64,000 nucleotides of DNA from Blastocatellia bacterium (GTDB lineage Bacteria; Acidobacteriota; Blastocatellia; Chloracidobacteriales; Chloracidobacteriaceae): contig JAIBAN010000002.1 in the NCBI GenBank assembly GCA_019695185.1, positions 124,001 to 188,000 of the forward strand, given 5' to 3'. The notes beneath the pieces were generated by a model that was given only the letters and a program-made list of their open reading frames with translations, had not been told where the DNA came from and made no database searches. A program made the position numbers and the translations under genes. Positions 15,969 to 26,347 of this stretch are shown one piece after another (the stretch's first letter is position 1; each line of letters starts with the position of its first letter).

Positions 15969-18143
15969 ATGACCACCACCTCTCAGACAATCTCCCATTT
16001 TCGCACCTGCAATTTGTGTGAAGCCATGTGCGGCATTGAAATCAAGGTGCAGGACGGACAGGTCGTGAGCATTGCCGGTGACCGGCAGGACTCTTTCAGC
16101 CGGGGGCATATCTGCCCGAAAGCGGTCGCCTTGCAGGACCTGCATAGTGACCCGGACCGCCTGCGCCATCCGGTGCGCCGCACGGCTGACGGCTGGGAGC
16201 GTATTTCCTGGGAAGAAGCCTTTGACACGGTGGCGACCAAGCTCCGGGAAGTTCAGATGAAGCACGGGCCGGATGCCGTGGCGTCCTACAGCGGCAATCC
16301 CAACGTTCACAACTATGGCTCCATTATGTTCGGACCCTTTCTGCTGCGCAGCCTGGGAACCAAGAACAAGTTTTCAGCGACTTCGGTGGACCAGTTGCCC
16401 CATCACCTCGCTTCATTTCTGATGTTCGGCCATCAACTGGCTTTACCCATCCCGGATATTGACCGGACTGACTTCTTTCTCATCATGGGCGGCAATCCTG
16501 TGGTTTCCAACGGCAGTCTGATGACGGCTCCGGACGTGGCCAATCGCATCAAGGACATCCGCAAACGGGGCGGGAAAGTGGTGGTGGTGGACCCGCGCAA
16601 AACCGAAACAGCCGAGATTGCCGACGAACATCTGTTTATTCGTCCGGGCACGGATGCCTGGCTGCTCATGGCAATGCTCCAGGTGATGTTTGCGGAAAAT
16701 CTGGAAAAGCCGGGAAGACTTTTGGAATTCACGAGTGGGTTGGAACAAATCCGCGAGTTGGTAACTGCCTTTACCCCGGAAGCCGTGGCCGGTGTCACCG
16801 GTATTCCGGCTGAACGCATCCGGACGCTTGCCCGCGCCTTTGCCGGAGCCAAAACAGCGGTCTGCTATGGTCGCATCGGGCTTTCAACTCAGGAATTTGG
16901 TGGGTTGTGTCAATGGCTGGTCAATCTGGTCAACCTGGTAACGGGCAATCTGGATGCGCCGGGAGGCTCAATGTTTACCCTTCCGGCGTTTGATACGGTG
17001 GGAATTTCCGGCAGAACCGGCCAACGGGGCAGTTTTGCCCGGCGACGGACCCGTGTGCGCAACCTGCCCGAATTCGGCGGGGAGTTCCCGGTCGCAGCCC
17101 TGGCCGAAGAAATTCTGACACCCGGTCCTGGCCAAATCCGTGCCCTGGTGAGCTCGGCAGGCAATCCGGTACTTTCCACCCCCAATGGTGGCCAGCTTGA
17201 GCAAGCCCTTGAAAATCTTGACTTTATGGTTTCGATTGACGTGTATGTGAACGAAACCACCCGCCACGCCCATATCATCCTGCCGCCCACCGGTCCGCTG
17301 GAACATGAAAATTACGATGTTGTGTTTCATGTGCTGGCGATTCGGAATACAGCCAAATACACGCCTGCGCTCTTTGAACCGGCTCCGGACACGCGCCACG
17401 ACTGGGAAATTTTCCTTGAACTCTTTCGCCGACTGGCTGGCGACCAGCTTCCGCCCCGTGAAAAGAAACGCATCACCAAATGGCTGGCTAAACACAAAGG
17501 ACCGGAAGGCGTGCTGGATTGGGCTTTCCGTTCGGGTCCATACGGTGGCCGGTTCAAACAGTCCGCCACGGGGCTGACGCTTGGGAAGTTGAAAAACGCA
17601 CCGCACGGAATTGACCTGGGGCCGCTCGTGCCCTGTTTGCCGAAACGGCTGTTTACCCCATCCAAACGAATCGAGGCCGCCCCGGAACCATTTGTGGCAG
17701 ATGTCGAACGACTGCGGCTGCGGCTTCAGGAATGGTCGGCTTCAACCAACGGCGACTTTGATTTGCTCCTCATTGGCAGACGGCAGCTCCGCAGCAACAA
17801 TTCCTGGATGCACAACAGTTTCCGGCTGGTCAAAGGCAAGGACCGATGCACCCTGTTGATTCACCCGGAGGATGCGGTCAAACGCCAATTGACCCAAGGA
17901 CAAACCGTCCGCGTTGCCTCACGGGTGGGAACCATTCAGACCAAAATCGACATTACCGCCGAAATGATGCCCGGCGTCGTCAGCCTGCCGCACGGCTGGG
18001 GGCACACGCGCCCCGGCATCAAACTCCAGACCGCCCAGGAATTTGCCGGAGTGAGCCTCAACGACCTGACCGACCATGCAGCCGTTGATACCCTTTCCGG
18101 AAATGCAGCCCTGTGCGGCGTGCCAGTCAGAATTGAGAATTGA
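15969..18143 (+). CDS. Molybdopterin-dependent oxidoreductase, DMSO-reductase family
   Basis: The 724-residue cytoplasmic-type protein binds a [4Fe-4S] cluster through C14-x2-C17-x3-C21-x27-C49 and carries the molybdopterin domains: GDRQDSFSRGHICPK, the VASYSGNP segment, LIMGGNPVVSNG, and the C-terminal cap domain with VSLPHGWGHTRPG. No Tat or Sec signal is seen. The start has a clear AAGGAG site 4 nt before the ATG. Substrate and electron partner are unknown, because no iron-sulfur or membrane subunit gene is adjacent. Sequence style resembles the broad group near formate dehydrogenase alpha and assimilatory enzymes. The last four residues and stop are encoded by a GAATTGA array. Confidence 0.9.
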   Translation: MTTTSQTISHFRTCNLCEAMCGIEIKVQDGQVVSIAGDRQDSFSRGHICPKAVALQDLHSDPDRLRHPVRRTADGWERISWEEAFDTVATKLREVQMKHGPDAVASYSGNPNVHNYGSIMFGPFLLRSLGTKNKFSATSVDQLPHHLASFLMFGHQLALPIPDIDRTDFFLIMGGNPVVSNGSLMTAPDVANRIKDIRKRGGKVVVVDPRKTETAEIADEHLFIRPGTDAWLLMAMLQVMFAENLEKPGRLLEFTSGLEQIRELVTAFTPEAVAGVTGIPAERIRTLARAFAGAKTAVCYGRIGLSTQEFGGLCQWLVNLVNLVTGNLDAPGGSMFTLPAFDTVGISGRTGQRGSFARRRTRVRNLPEFGGEFPVAALAEEILTPGPGQIRALVSSAGNPVLSTPNGGQLEQALENLDFMVSIDVYVNETTRHAHIILPPTGPLEHENYDVVFHVLAIRNTAKYTPALFEPAPDTRHDWEIFLELFRRLAGDQLPPREKKRITKWLAKHKGPEGVLDWAFRSGPYGGRFKQSATGLTLGKLKNAPHGIDLGPLVPCLPKRLFTPSKRIEAAPEPFVADVERLRLRLQEWSASTNGDFDLLLIGRRQLRSNNSWMHNSFRLVKGKDRCTLLIHPEDAVKRQLTQGQTVRVASRVGTIQTKIDITAEMMPGVVSLPHGWGHTRPGIKLQTAQEFAGVSLNDLTDHAAVDTLSGNAALCGVPVRIEN

Positions 18144-18277
18144 GAATTGAGAATTGAGAATTGAGAATTGAGAGAAGATTTTGTCTTCCTTGAGTTTACG
18201 GCAAACTCCACCATTGTAGTTGAGGTCACAAGCAAGGATGTCTTTCATTCTCAATTCTCAATTCTCAATTCTCAATT
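18130..18277. repeat. Paired inverted heptad arrays (GAATTGA)6 / (CTCAATT)4
   Basis: Six GAATTGA units at 18130-18172 contain the stop codon of the oxidoreductase. Four CTCAATT units at 18250-18277 contain the stop of the convergent FG-GAP gene. The spacer is 77 bp. Confidence 0.93.
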
Positions 18278-21200
18278 AAAAAGTGGTTTGACCAAAGGTG
18301 ACGGCCCGCAGGAAGGTAATATCAGCGGCACTGACCGAACCACTGCCTCGGCTTCCGTTCGCATTGGCAGGCACCACGTCGGCGGCCAGCAACTGGCGAC
18401 TGGTGAGCGTGGCCTGTGCCAGCGTAAAGGCCCGCGCCAGCGCCACGTCCGCCGTGGTGAAGATGCCGTCCGCCGTCATATCCCCCCACAGAATGAATTC
18501 CGGAAATGTAGCCGCCGGGTCACCTGGATTGGTCGAGAACGGCAATCCTTGGGTGGTGGTATCCACTCCATTCACCCGAATAGTAAGAAAGCCGTTGATA
18601 TTTCCGGCCCCTGACGAGGAAGCCGGGACTACCACGGTGAGCGTCGTGGCACTGGTGACGTTCACGGAGGTTCCGGCAATCAGTCTGGAGCCGCCAAAAA
18701 AGACCTGCGTGTTTCCGGCAACAAACCCGCTGCCGCTGACGGTGATGGTTTTTCCGCTGGTGGAGGCAAACGGATAAAATTGGGTGACGACCGGTGCGGT
18801 TGCAGCGGCGTCCACAATTGTCAGCACTGCCGTGGCAGGAGTCCCCAGAGTCGCCCCGCCGGTGGGGGCCGAGAGCGTCAGATTAACGGTTTCATTCGCT
18901 TCCGCATTAGCATCGGTGGCAATTGTGATGGTAAAGGTCTTGAACAGTTCCCCAGCCGCCAGCGTCAATGTCCCAGAGGCAGCCGTGTAATCGGCTCCCT
19001 GGGTGGCGGTGCCGTCGCTGGTCGCAAAGCTCACTCCAACCGTGCCCTGCGCGCTGTTCAGCCTGGTGACGGTGATGGCCGCAGTGGCCGTTCCTTCGCG
19101 GATGTTGTAGACACTCGAACTGAATTGCAGGGTCGGCCCCGGATTGATGGTGACTGCATAGGATTGCGAGGCAAGACACTGACCGACAGTCACAAAAATG
19201 GTAAAATTAAAGGTCCCGGCCTGGGTTGGTGTTCCGGAAAACACTCCAGTGGAGGTGCTTAATGACAGCCCTGGGGGAATTGAACCGGTAAAACCAAACG
19301 AAGGTGTTCCGGTTCCTCCGGTTTGGGAAAACGTTTGGCTGTAAGGCACCCCAACGGTTCCATTCGGTGCGGTGACCGGGTTGACCGTAATCACCGCACA
19401 AACCAGCAGGGTATAGGCACGTGACCCGGTACAGCCATTGGAATCGGTGGCGGTTATGGTCAGCGAAAAGCTCCCGGTTTGCGTTGGGGTTCCCGAAAGT
19501 TGCCCGGTTGCCGGGTTTTGGGTAATGCCCGGCGGCAAAGCTCCGGCAGTGATACTAAAACCAACACCTCCGATTCCTCCGGTTTGACTCACAAATTGAC
19601 TGTATGCCTGACCGATGATTCCATTTGTCAGACTGGTTTGGTTGAGCGTGATGGTTTGACAATTGATGGTGAGGGAATATGCCCGCGAACCAGGACATCC
19701 GTTCCCATCTGCCCCCGTCACGGTAAAGTTAAAGGTGCCAACATCAGTTGGGGTTCCGGATAAGACTCCCGCCGATGACATGGTTAAACCGGCAGGAAGC
19801 GTTCCGGTCACGCTGAACACCCCGTTTCCGGTTCCGCCGGACTGGGTAAATGTCTGGCTGTAGGTGGTTCCAGCCGTTCCATTGGGAATCGAACTTGGGT
19901 TTACGGTGATAACCGGGCAACAGGTATTGAGCAACACGATCACCCTACCGGAGGAATCGCCGATGGTCAGCGCATAATCTGTTTTTCCGTCCTTGTCGAA
20001 ATCAGCCAGTGCAGCCCGTTTTGCGTTTGTACTGCCTGCCACTGTCGTGACGTTTTGGGTAAAACCGCCGCTGCCATTCCCCAGCAGCACATCAAGGGTG
20101 TTGTTTCCCAACATCAACAACAAATCCAAATTGCCGTCCCGGTTTGCATCGTCTGTATTCAGGGAAGCAAAGTTACTGCCAATAGCCACAGGCGACCCGG
20201 CTGCCTGGGTAAACGTGCCATTTCCATTTCCCAACAAAATGGACAAAGTTGTGGCCAGATTGCTCGCCACCGCCAAATCAGCCCGGCCATCCCGGTTGAA
20301 ATCCCCAACCGCCAATCGGTTTACCCCATCAAATCCGGTCAGCGGTGATCCACTGGCCGCAGAAAAACTGCCGGCCCCATTTCCCAGAAGGATGGAAACC
20401 GAATCACTTGCAAAGTTTGAAGTCGCAAAATCAGGGCGTCCATCCCGGTTAAAGTCCCCAATCACAACATCATTAGGACTGCTCCCCAACGTAACCGGAG
20501 AACCAGCCGAAGCACTAAAACCCCCGCTGCCGTTGCCCAACAAAATTGTGGCATTGTCCGGGCCGGAATTGAGAACCACGAAATCCGGGTTGCCATCCAG
20601 GTTGAAATCCGCTGTGGCAAGCTGGTTCGGGGAGGCTCCCACTGTGACCGGGGACCCAGCCGCAGCAGCAAACCCTCCGTTCCCGTTCCCAAGTAAAATG
20701 GTGACACTTTGGGCGGTGTTATTCGAAATCGCCAAATCCGGCTTGCCATCTTTGTTCCAATCACCGGAAATGATTCCCAGCGGGAAGGTTCCTGTCGTTG
20801 GAGAGGCTGCCGCAGTGAAACCGCCGACTCCATTTCCCAGCAAAATGCTCACCGTATTTGAGTTTGAATTGGTCACCGCCATGTCCGGGTTGCCATCCCG
20901 GTTGAAATCCGCCGAGACGACATTTTGCGAGGTATTGCCCACGGTAATTGGCGAACCGGAGGCCGCTCCAAAATTGGCATTGCATTGGGCCGCACAAGTG
21001 TTGAGCTGGATGTTGAGTTGGTCAAGTCCGGCAACCGCCACGACAAAATCCGGTTTCCCATCACGATTGAAATCAGCCACCGCCAAATCCTGCGGGTTAT
21101 TGCCGATGGCCAAAGGGGACCCGGACGGCTGACTAAAACCACCATTCCCATTCCCTGCCAAAAAGGTCACATTTCCATTCGTACTGTTGAGGCTTGTGAC

Positions 21201-22244
21201 ATCCAACAACCCATCGGCATTGAAATCAAACACACCCACATCAAGCGGGTTTTGGCCGACTGTGATGGGGCTGCCCGGCGTAACAGTAAACCCGCCATTG
21301 CCGGTGCCGAGCAAAATTGAGATGTTTCCATTGCTGCTGACAACGGAATTGCCAACCACCAGGTCCGGCACCCCATCCCGGTCAACATCGCCCGTCGTCA
21401 CACTGATTGGCGGAGTGGCAAACGTCATCGGTGAACCGGGGGCAGCCGAAAAACCACCGGTTCCATTTCCCAAAAAAACAGTCAACGTCTTTGAGGAAAA
21501 GTTTGTAGCGGCAATATCAGGTCGGCCATCCAAATTGAAATCCGCCACCGCCAAATCATTCACCTGGCTTCCGGCAGTAAACGGGGAACCTGCGGCCTGG
21601 GTAAAACTTCCATTTGCGTTCCCTAATAAAATCGTGAGGTTGTTGGTTGAAATAAAACTACCAACAACCAAATCAACGACTCCATCCTGGTCAAAGTCAC
21701 CTTGGGCGACATTTTGCGGTGTGCCTGCAACCGGCACAGGAGAACCGGGGGCAGTACCAAAACCGCCGCTTCCATTGCCCAACAGAATGGTCACATTATT
21801 GGAGTCGGTGTTGACCACAGCTATATCAAGCAGCCCGTTATTGTTAAAATCAGCAATCACAACATCTTTTGGATTGTTGCCCACCGTGATGGGTGAACCG
21901 GCAGCCGGGGTGAATCCGCCCCCCCCGTTGCCCAACACAATCGAAATATTGTCACTGTTGGGATTTACCGCCACCACGTCGAGTTGGCCGTCCCGATTGA
22001 GGTCGGCAATATCAATGGCGTTGGGGAAATCCCCAACCGTAACAGGTGAACCGGCAGCCTGACTGAAGTTAATTCCGGAACAGCCGAATATTTCGGGCGC
22101 AGGTTGTTGGGAGGGTGAATCTTCCTGAATCGCCGCCTGCACTTTGGGCGGGGTGAACGGTTGACCATTGAGCACAACCAAGCCGCCCACCAAAGCGGCC
22201 AGCCAAAACCACATGAAATGACGTTTTGCCAAAGTCTGTTTCAT
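18276..22244 (-). CDS. Secreted FG-GAP / putative-Ig / Calx-beta / TIG protein with dockerin-like end
   Basis: The start at ATG 22244 follows GAGGGA; the 1,322-residue product begins with a basic, hydrophobic signal sequence. From residue ~45 to ~800 it has about a dozen FG-GAP/VCBS propeller repeats, each with a 'DFNRDGxPD' calcium loop and 'ILLGNGxGGF'. Three putative-Ig (He_PIG) domains with 'GTLPAGL...GVLSGTP' follow. Next come a Calx-beta domain (REGTATAAITV ... GADYTAASGTLT), a TIG/IPT domain, and a C-terminal segment with two DxNxDG-like calcium loops resembling a type I dockerin (GDMTADGIFTTADVALA). It is probably a calcium-stabilised surface or extracellular protein. Its role is unknown. 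Confidence 0.9.
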   Translation of the reverse strand: MKQTLAKRHFMWFWLAALVGGLVVLNGQPFTPPKVQAAIQEDSPSQQPAPEIFGCSGINFSQAAGSPVTVGDFPNAIDIADLNRDGQLDVVAVNPNSDNISIVLGNGGGGFTPAAGSPITVGNNPKDVVIADFNNNGLLDIAVVNTDSNNVTILLGNGSGGFGTAPGSPVPVAGTPQNVAQGDFDQDGVVDLVVGSFISTNNLTILLGNANGSFTQAAGSPFTAGSQVNDLAVADFNLDGRPDIAATNFSSKTLTVFLGNGTGGFSAAPGSPMTFATPPISVTTGDVDRDGVPDLVVGNSVVSSNGNISILLGTGNGGFTVTPGSPITVGQNPLDVGVFDFNADGLLDVTSLNSTNGNVTFLAGNGNGGFSQPSGSPLAIGNNPQDLAVADFNRDGKPDFVVAVAGLDQLNIQLNTCAAQCNANFGAASGSPITVGNTSQNVVSADFNRDGNPDMAVTNSNSNTVSILLGNGVGGFTAAASPTTGTFPLGIISGDWNKDGKPDLAISNNTAQSVTILLGNGNGGFAAAAGSPVTVGASPNQLATADFNLDGNPDFVVLNSGPDNATILLGNGSGGFSASAGSPVTLGSSPNDVVIGDFNRDGRPDFATSNFASDSVSILLGNGAGSFSAASGSPLTGFDGVNRLAVGDFNRDGRADLAVASNLATTLSILLGNGNGTFTQAAGSPVAIGSNFASLNTDDANRDGNLDLLLMLGNNTLDVLLGNGSGGFTQNVTTVAGSTNAKRAALADFDKDGKTDYALTIGDSSGRVIVLLNTCCPVITVNPSSIPNGTAGTTYSQTFTQSGGTGNGVFSVTGTLPAGLTMSSAGVLSGTPTDVGTFNFTVTGADGNGCPGSRAYSLTINCQTITLNQTSLTNGIIGQAYSQFVSQTGGIGGVGFSITAGALPPGITQNPATGQLSGTPTQTGSFSLTITATDSNGCTGSRAYTLLVCAVITVNPVTAPNGTVGVPYSQTFSQTGGTGTPSFGFTGSIPPGLSLSTSTGVFSGTPTQAGTFNFTIFVTVGQCLASQSYAVTINPGPTLQFSSSVYNIREGTATAAITVTRLNSAQGTVGVSFATSDGTATQGADYTAASGTLTLAAGELFKTFTITIATDANAEANETVNLTLSAPTGGATLGTPATAVLTIVDAAATAPVVTQFYPFASTSGKTITVSGSGFVAGNTQVFFGGSRLIAGTSVNVTSATTLTVVVPASSSGAGNINGFLTIRVNGVDTTTQGLPFSTNPGDPAATFPEFILWGDMTADGIFTTADVALARAFTLAQATLTSRQLLAADVVPANANGSRGSGSVSAADITFLRAVTFGQTTF

Positions 22245-22595
22245 AATGCACATTCCCTCTCCCGCTGGAAGCCAGTTTTCCCAATCGAATAGTGATGGGC
22301 ACTTCATTGAATTTTTGTGATGGAGCTTTTTAGAGGATGATTTCTATTCAACTGCAATTCTCATACCAGACAGGGAAGATCTTGGATCAACAGCTTATCT
22401 GGTTGATTTACAATAGGTTTTCAGGAAAAACGGGAATCCTGGAAAAAATTCCGAACCTGGAGGCGTCCCGAAACGAGTCATCGGTCCAGCCAGGCTGTAA
22501 CAAAACAGTTCGTATAATTGAAATGTTTTTCCGCTGGATTTGGCTTACACTGGGGCTCCAGGAGTTTGAATCTGCTCAATGGGGTTTGAAAAACC
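22245..22595. other. Divergent intergenic region
   Basis: This is 351 bp between the minus-strand FG-GAP gene and the plus-strand cupin gene. I see no open frame worth calling. A TATAAT hexamer at 22513-22518 could be a -10 element for the cupin gene, but I found no matching -35 element. Nothing else stands out. Confidence 0.5.
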
Positions 22596-22973
22596 ATGCA
22601 CGAAATCGCGGCTGAACCAATCTCCCCTACTGAAAAACGGCATGTCACCCTGGCCGAAGCACTCGCGCACCTGCCGGCTCCTGGTGGAGAACGTTTTGCC
22701 ACAGTGTTGGAACATGGCACGCTACAAATTGAAATCTATGCTCCGCGCGGTCTGGACCCACAGCAACCGCATCCCCGTGACGAAGGCTATGTGGTCGTGC
22801 AAGGGAGTGGCGAATTTATCAACGGAACAACCCGGCACTCCTTTGGTCCGGGTGATTTTTTGTTTGTACCGGCGGGGGTGGAACACCGCTTTGTCAATTT
22901 CACTGACGACTTGGCCGTGTGGGTCATTTTTTACGGCCCCGAAGGTGGAGAGGTTTTCAGGACTGAGGACTGA
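22596..22973 (+). CDS. Small single-domain cupin protein
   Basis: The 125-residue product is one cupin_2 barrel. The first motif carries H59 and E63 (QPHPRDEGYVVVQGSGEF) and the second carries H97 (GDFLFVPAGVEHRFVNF), giving a plausible metal site. Such proteins can be isomerases, dioxygenases or sugar-binding sensors; nothing here decides between them. The last residues (FRTED) and the stop are encoded by two GGACTGA heptads at 22960-22973, so the array has replaced or extended the original C-terminus. It is transcribed in the same direction as the CHAT-TPR gene 60 bp downstream. Confidence 0.8.
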   Translation: MHEIAAEPISPTEKRHVTLAEALAHLPAPGGERFATVLEHGTLQIEIYAPRGLDPQQPHPRDEGYVVVQGSGEFINGTTRHSFGPGDFLFVPAGVEHRFVNFTDDLAVWVIFYGPEGGEVFRTED

Positions 22974-22981
22974 GAACAAAC

Positions 22982-23013
22982 AGCAATTCCCGGTGTGAGC
23001 AATTCCCGGTGTG
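22982..23013. repeat. Two tandem copies of a 16-bp unit
   Basis: AGCAATTCCCGGTGTG occurs twice without a gap in the short space between the cupin gene and the CHAT-TPR gene, just upstream of the latter's start. It could be a doubled operator or a simple slippage product. Confidence 0.85.
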
Positions 23014-23035
23014 AGCTACCTATAAAACTGTTGGT

Positions 23036-26000
23036 ATGCGAGGAACTATGTTGTTTTCATCCGGAAATCTCCGTTTGACCTGCCTTTTGCTTGGATTCCA
23101 GTTGGTTTTGGCCGGGCTGCCGGTTGCGGGCCGACCGTTGCCGCAGGTGGTCCGGTCCCCCCGATTCCTTTTCCAAAATGCCCTGGAGCCGGGCAAGCCC
23201 GTCGAACGGGAACTGGCCGGAGGTGCAAGCCACACCTTTGCTCTGCCCCTCGAAACCAATCAGTACGTGGCCCTGGTGGTGGAACAAAAAGGCATTGATG
23301 TGGTGGTCGTCGTCAGCAATCCCGCTGGCAAACAGCTCTGTGAGATGGACAGTCCGAACGGCACCAGCGGGCCGGAACCGCTCTTTTTTGTGACGGAAAC
23401 GGCTGGTACCTATCGACTGGAAATCCGGTCGCTGGAAAAAACCGCCCCGGTGGGTCGGTATGAAGCCAAAATCGTCGAAATCCGGAGGGCGACCACAGCG
23501 GATGCTCCACGTCTGACCGCACGGCAGCTTTTGACGGAAGGGCAAACGCTCAAAGCCCAGCGCACGGGCGCTTCACTCAAAAAAGCCTGGGAGAAACTGG
23601 AAGCGGCAGTGCCACTCTGGCGGGCTGCCGGTGACCGGAAGGAAGAAGCTCAAACCTTCAACCAGTTGGGGGAAGTCTGTTATTACCTGGGCGAAACCCA
23701 AAAATCCCTTGAATATTATGGGCAGGCCATCCCGATTTTCCGCGAACTGGGTGCCAAACGCGAACTGGCGGAAACGATTGCGAATCAGGGACCGTCTTAC
23801 AGCCGCCTCGACAACCAGCAAAAAGCAATTGAATGTTACCAGTTGGCACTTCCCCTCCAACGGGAAATCGGGGACCGGGCCGGTGAGGCCACATCCCTTT
23901 CAAATCTGGGGGCGGCCTTTGCCGAACTCGGCGAAAATCAAAAGGCTCTGGAATATTACGCCCAGGCCCTGCCCCTCCGGCGCGAAGTCAAGGACCGGGC
24001 CGGAGAGGCCAATACGCTCAACAACATCGCAACCATTTATGCCGCCACCGACAAGGTCAAGGCCATTGAATACTTCACCTTGGCGCTTGCATTAAGCCGG
24101 ACGATGAAAGACCAGCGGCGCGAAGGCAATCTGCTCCATAACCTGGGGATACTCTACAGCCAGAACGGTGAACGGGAAAAAGGTCTGGAGTTGCTCCTGC
24201 AAGCCCTGCCCTTGCGGCGGGCGGCGGGCGACCGGGCGGGAGAAGCCTTTACGCTTTCAAATCTGGGAGCCGCCTACGGAACAGCCGGAGACCTTTCCAA
24301 AGCCATGGAATATTACGAACAGGGTCTGGCATTGCGCCGTGCAGTCGGCGACCGGGGGGGCGAGGCCAACGTCCTTTTCAAAATGGCACAAGTGGAACGC
24401 AAACGGAATAACCTGGCGGTGGCACGCGAACGGGTTGAATCCGCCATTGCAATTATTGAGGACGTGCGGGCAACCTATACCAACCAGCAATTACGCACCA
24501 CTTATTTTTCCTTTTTCAAAGGGGAGTATGACTATTTCCAGTTTTACATTGACGTGTTGATGCAAATGCACCGGGCAAATCCAACGGCTGGGCATGATGC
24601 CCAGGCGTTTCAGGTCAGCGAAAGCGCCAAAGCACGGAATCTGCTCAATCTGCTGCTCGAATCAGGCACCGACATCCGCCAGGGGGTTGACCCGAAACTG
24701 TTGGAACAGGAACTGACGCTCAGGCAACAACTGAGCCAAAAATCACAAGCCCTGACCTTGCTTTTGAGCAGAAACCACACTGCTGAACAGGTGGCAGTCG
24801 CGCACAAGGACATTGCCGACCTGACTGCCGCAGGTGAATCAGCCGCAGCCCAAATCCGCGCCCAAAGCCCCCGTTACGCAACGCTCGCCCAACCCCAACC
24901 CCTCACGGTGAAGGATATGCAGCAACGGATTCTCGACCCGGAGACAGCCTTGCTTGAATATGCGCTGGGGGATGAGCGGAGCTACCTGTGGGTGGTCACG
25001 GCCCAATCAGTCAAAAGCTATGAGCTTCCCTCCAGAAAGGAGATTGAAAAAACGGCCCGCCGGGTGTACGAGCAGGTAACGGCGCGTGTCACAGCGGCGC
25101 GTTCGCTGAAACTGAGCGAACAGAAATCGCTGGCAACCAAATCCGATGCGGCTTTTGCCGCAGCAGCCACCGAACTGAGCCGGATGATTTTGGCTCCGGC
25201 AGCCGCCGAACTGACTGCCAAACGGCTCCTGGTGGTTGCCGATGGAGCCTTGCAGTATGTTCCTTTTGCGGCCTTGCCTGTGCCTTCAGCCCCAGGCCCC
25301 AGCCCTCTGATTGTTGACCACGAAATCACCATCCTGCCTTCGGCCTCAGCACTGGTGTTTCTGCGGCAGGAAACGGGCAGCCGGAAACCGGCCCTCAAAA
25401 CCGTGGCGGTGCTCGCTGACCCGGTGTTTGAGGTCGATGATGCGCGGTTCAAGGCGACGGTTCCCACGGCAGCAGGCAGCAATGCCACCCGTTCCCGTGA
25501 CCGGTACCGGAAACTGGGGCTGGCCAAAGGAGTCCAGATGCTCAACGCCGGAGTCGCAACCGAAACGGAGCCAGATGCCTACATTCCCCGGCTGGCCGCC
25601 ACCGAACGCGAAGGCAGCGCCATTTTATCCCTGGTCCCACCCACCAAACGCAAAGGGGCATTTGGTTTTCAAGCCAGCCGGTCTGCTGCCCTGAGTCCGG
25701 ATTTAAGCCAGTACCAAATCATTCATTTCGCTACCCACGGCATGGTCAATACCGAACAACCGGAACTTTCCGGGCTGGTGCTGTCGCTGTTTGACGCCCA
25801 AGGTCAGGAGCAAAACGGTTTTCTGCTCATGCCCGACCTCTTTTCCCTCCGGCTTCCGGCGGAACTGGTGGTTCTTTCGGCCTGTCAAACCGGGCTGGGC
25901 AAAGAAGTCAAAGGCGAAGGACTGGTTGGCTTGACTCAGGGTTTTATGTTTGCCGGAACCAAACGGGTGATGGTCAGTTTGTGGAATGTCAGTGACCGGG

Positions 26001-26167
26001 CCACCTCGGAACTGATGATTCGGATGTACCGCCATCTGCTGCGGGAAAAACTGGCCCCGGCAGCGGCTCTGCGGGCAGCCCAGCTTGAAATGCTCAAAAA
26101 CCGGCAGTGGCAATCCCCGTTTTATTGGGCGGCCTTTCAGGTCCAGGGAGAGTGGCAGGGATTTTAG
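23036..26167 (+). CDS. CHAT-domain protein with TPR array and N-terminal secretion signal
   Basis: The 1,043-residue protein opens with a hydrophobic leader (LTCLLLGFQLVLAGLPVAG), then a beta-rich module (~60-150) resembling a pre-peptidase C-terminal domain. About eight TPRs of the kinesin-light-chain type follow at ~195-480, with the recurring 'GDRAGEA...NLGAAY' pattern. The C-terminal ~300 residues are a CHAT caspase-like protease. The His is in HFATHGMV (near 901) and the catalytic Cys in VLSACQTGLG (near 949), followed by LTQGFMFAGTKRV and SLWNVSD. CHAT proteases act in programmed death and defence systems, usually with a partner substrate. No gasdermin or other obvious target is adjacent. 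The apparent export signal is unusual for this role. Confidence 0.9.
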   Translation: MRGTMLFSSGNLRLTCLLLGFQLVLAGLPVAGRPLPQVVRSPRFLFQNALEPGKPVERELAGGASHTFALPLETNQYVALVVEQKGIDVVVVVSNPAGKQLCEMDSPNGTSGPEPLFFVTETAGTYRLEIRSLEKTAPVGRYEAKIVEIRRATTADAPRLTARQLLTEGQTLKAQRTGASLKKAWEKLEAAVPLWRAAGDRKEEAQTFNQLGEVCYYLGETQKSLEYYGQAIPIFRELGAKRELAETIANQGPSYSRLDNQQKAIECYQLALPLQREIGDRAGEATSLSNLGAAFAELGENQKALEYYAQALPLRREVKDRAGEANTLNNIATIYAATDKVKAIEYFTLALALSRTMKDQRREGNLLHNLGILYSQNGEREKGLELLLQALPLRRAAGDRAGEAFTLSNLGAAYGTAGDLSKAMEYYEQGLALRRAVGDRGGEANVLFKMAQVERKRNNLAVARERVESAIAIIEDVRATYTNQQLRTTYFSFFKGEYDYFQFYIDVLMQMHRANPTAGHDAQAFQVSESAKARNLLNLLLESGTDIRQGVDPKLLEQELTLRQQLSQKSQALTLLLSRNHTAEQVAVAHKDIADLTAAGESAAAQIRAQSPRYATLAQPQPLTVKDMQQRILDPETALLEYALGDERSYLWVVTAQSVKSYELPSRKEIEKTARRVYEQVTARVTAARSLKLSEQKSLATKSDAAFAAAATELSRMILAPAAAELTAKRLLVVADGALQYVPFAALPVPSAPGPSPLIVDHEITILPSASALVFLRQETGSRKPALKTVAVLADPVFEVDDARFKATVPTAAGSNATRSRDRYRKLGLAKGVQMLNAGVATETEPDAYIPRLAATEREGSAILSLVPPTKRKGAFGFQASRSAALSPDLSQYQIIHFATHGMVNTEQPELSGLVLSLFDAQGQEQNGFLLMPDLFSLRLPAELVVLSACQTGLGKEVKGEGLVGLTQGFMFAGTKRVMVSLWNVSDRATSELMIRMYRHLLREKLAPAAALRAAQLEMLKNRQWQSPFYWAAFQVQGEWQGF

Positions 26168-26347
26168 CAGGCGTGGGGGAATTTTTGGAAAACAGGGCAC
26201 GCTTTGGCCCTCCCCTTTCGAAACCTCCGTTTTTGTGTGGAATGCAGCACCGCTTTTGAAATTTACCGCGTTTGGGAAACAAATGCCGTTTGTCAGGTCA
26301 GGCAAGCCCTTGCCGACACAGATTCCCCAATTTTCCCAAACACCTTT

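Noticed and set aside
19993-21132. 379-codon plus-strand frame inside the FG-GAP gene
   Set aside because: It is the antisense of repeated FG-GAP units; the repetitive composition keeps several frames open.
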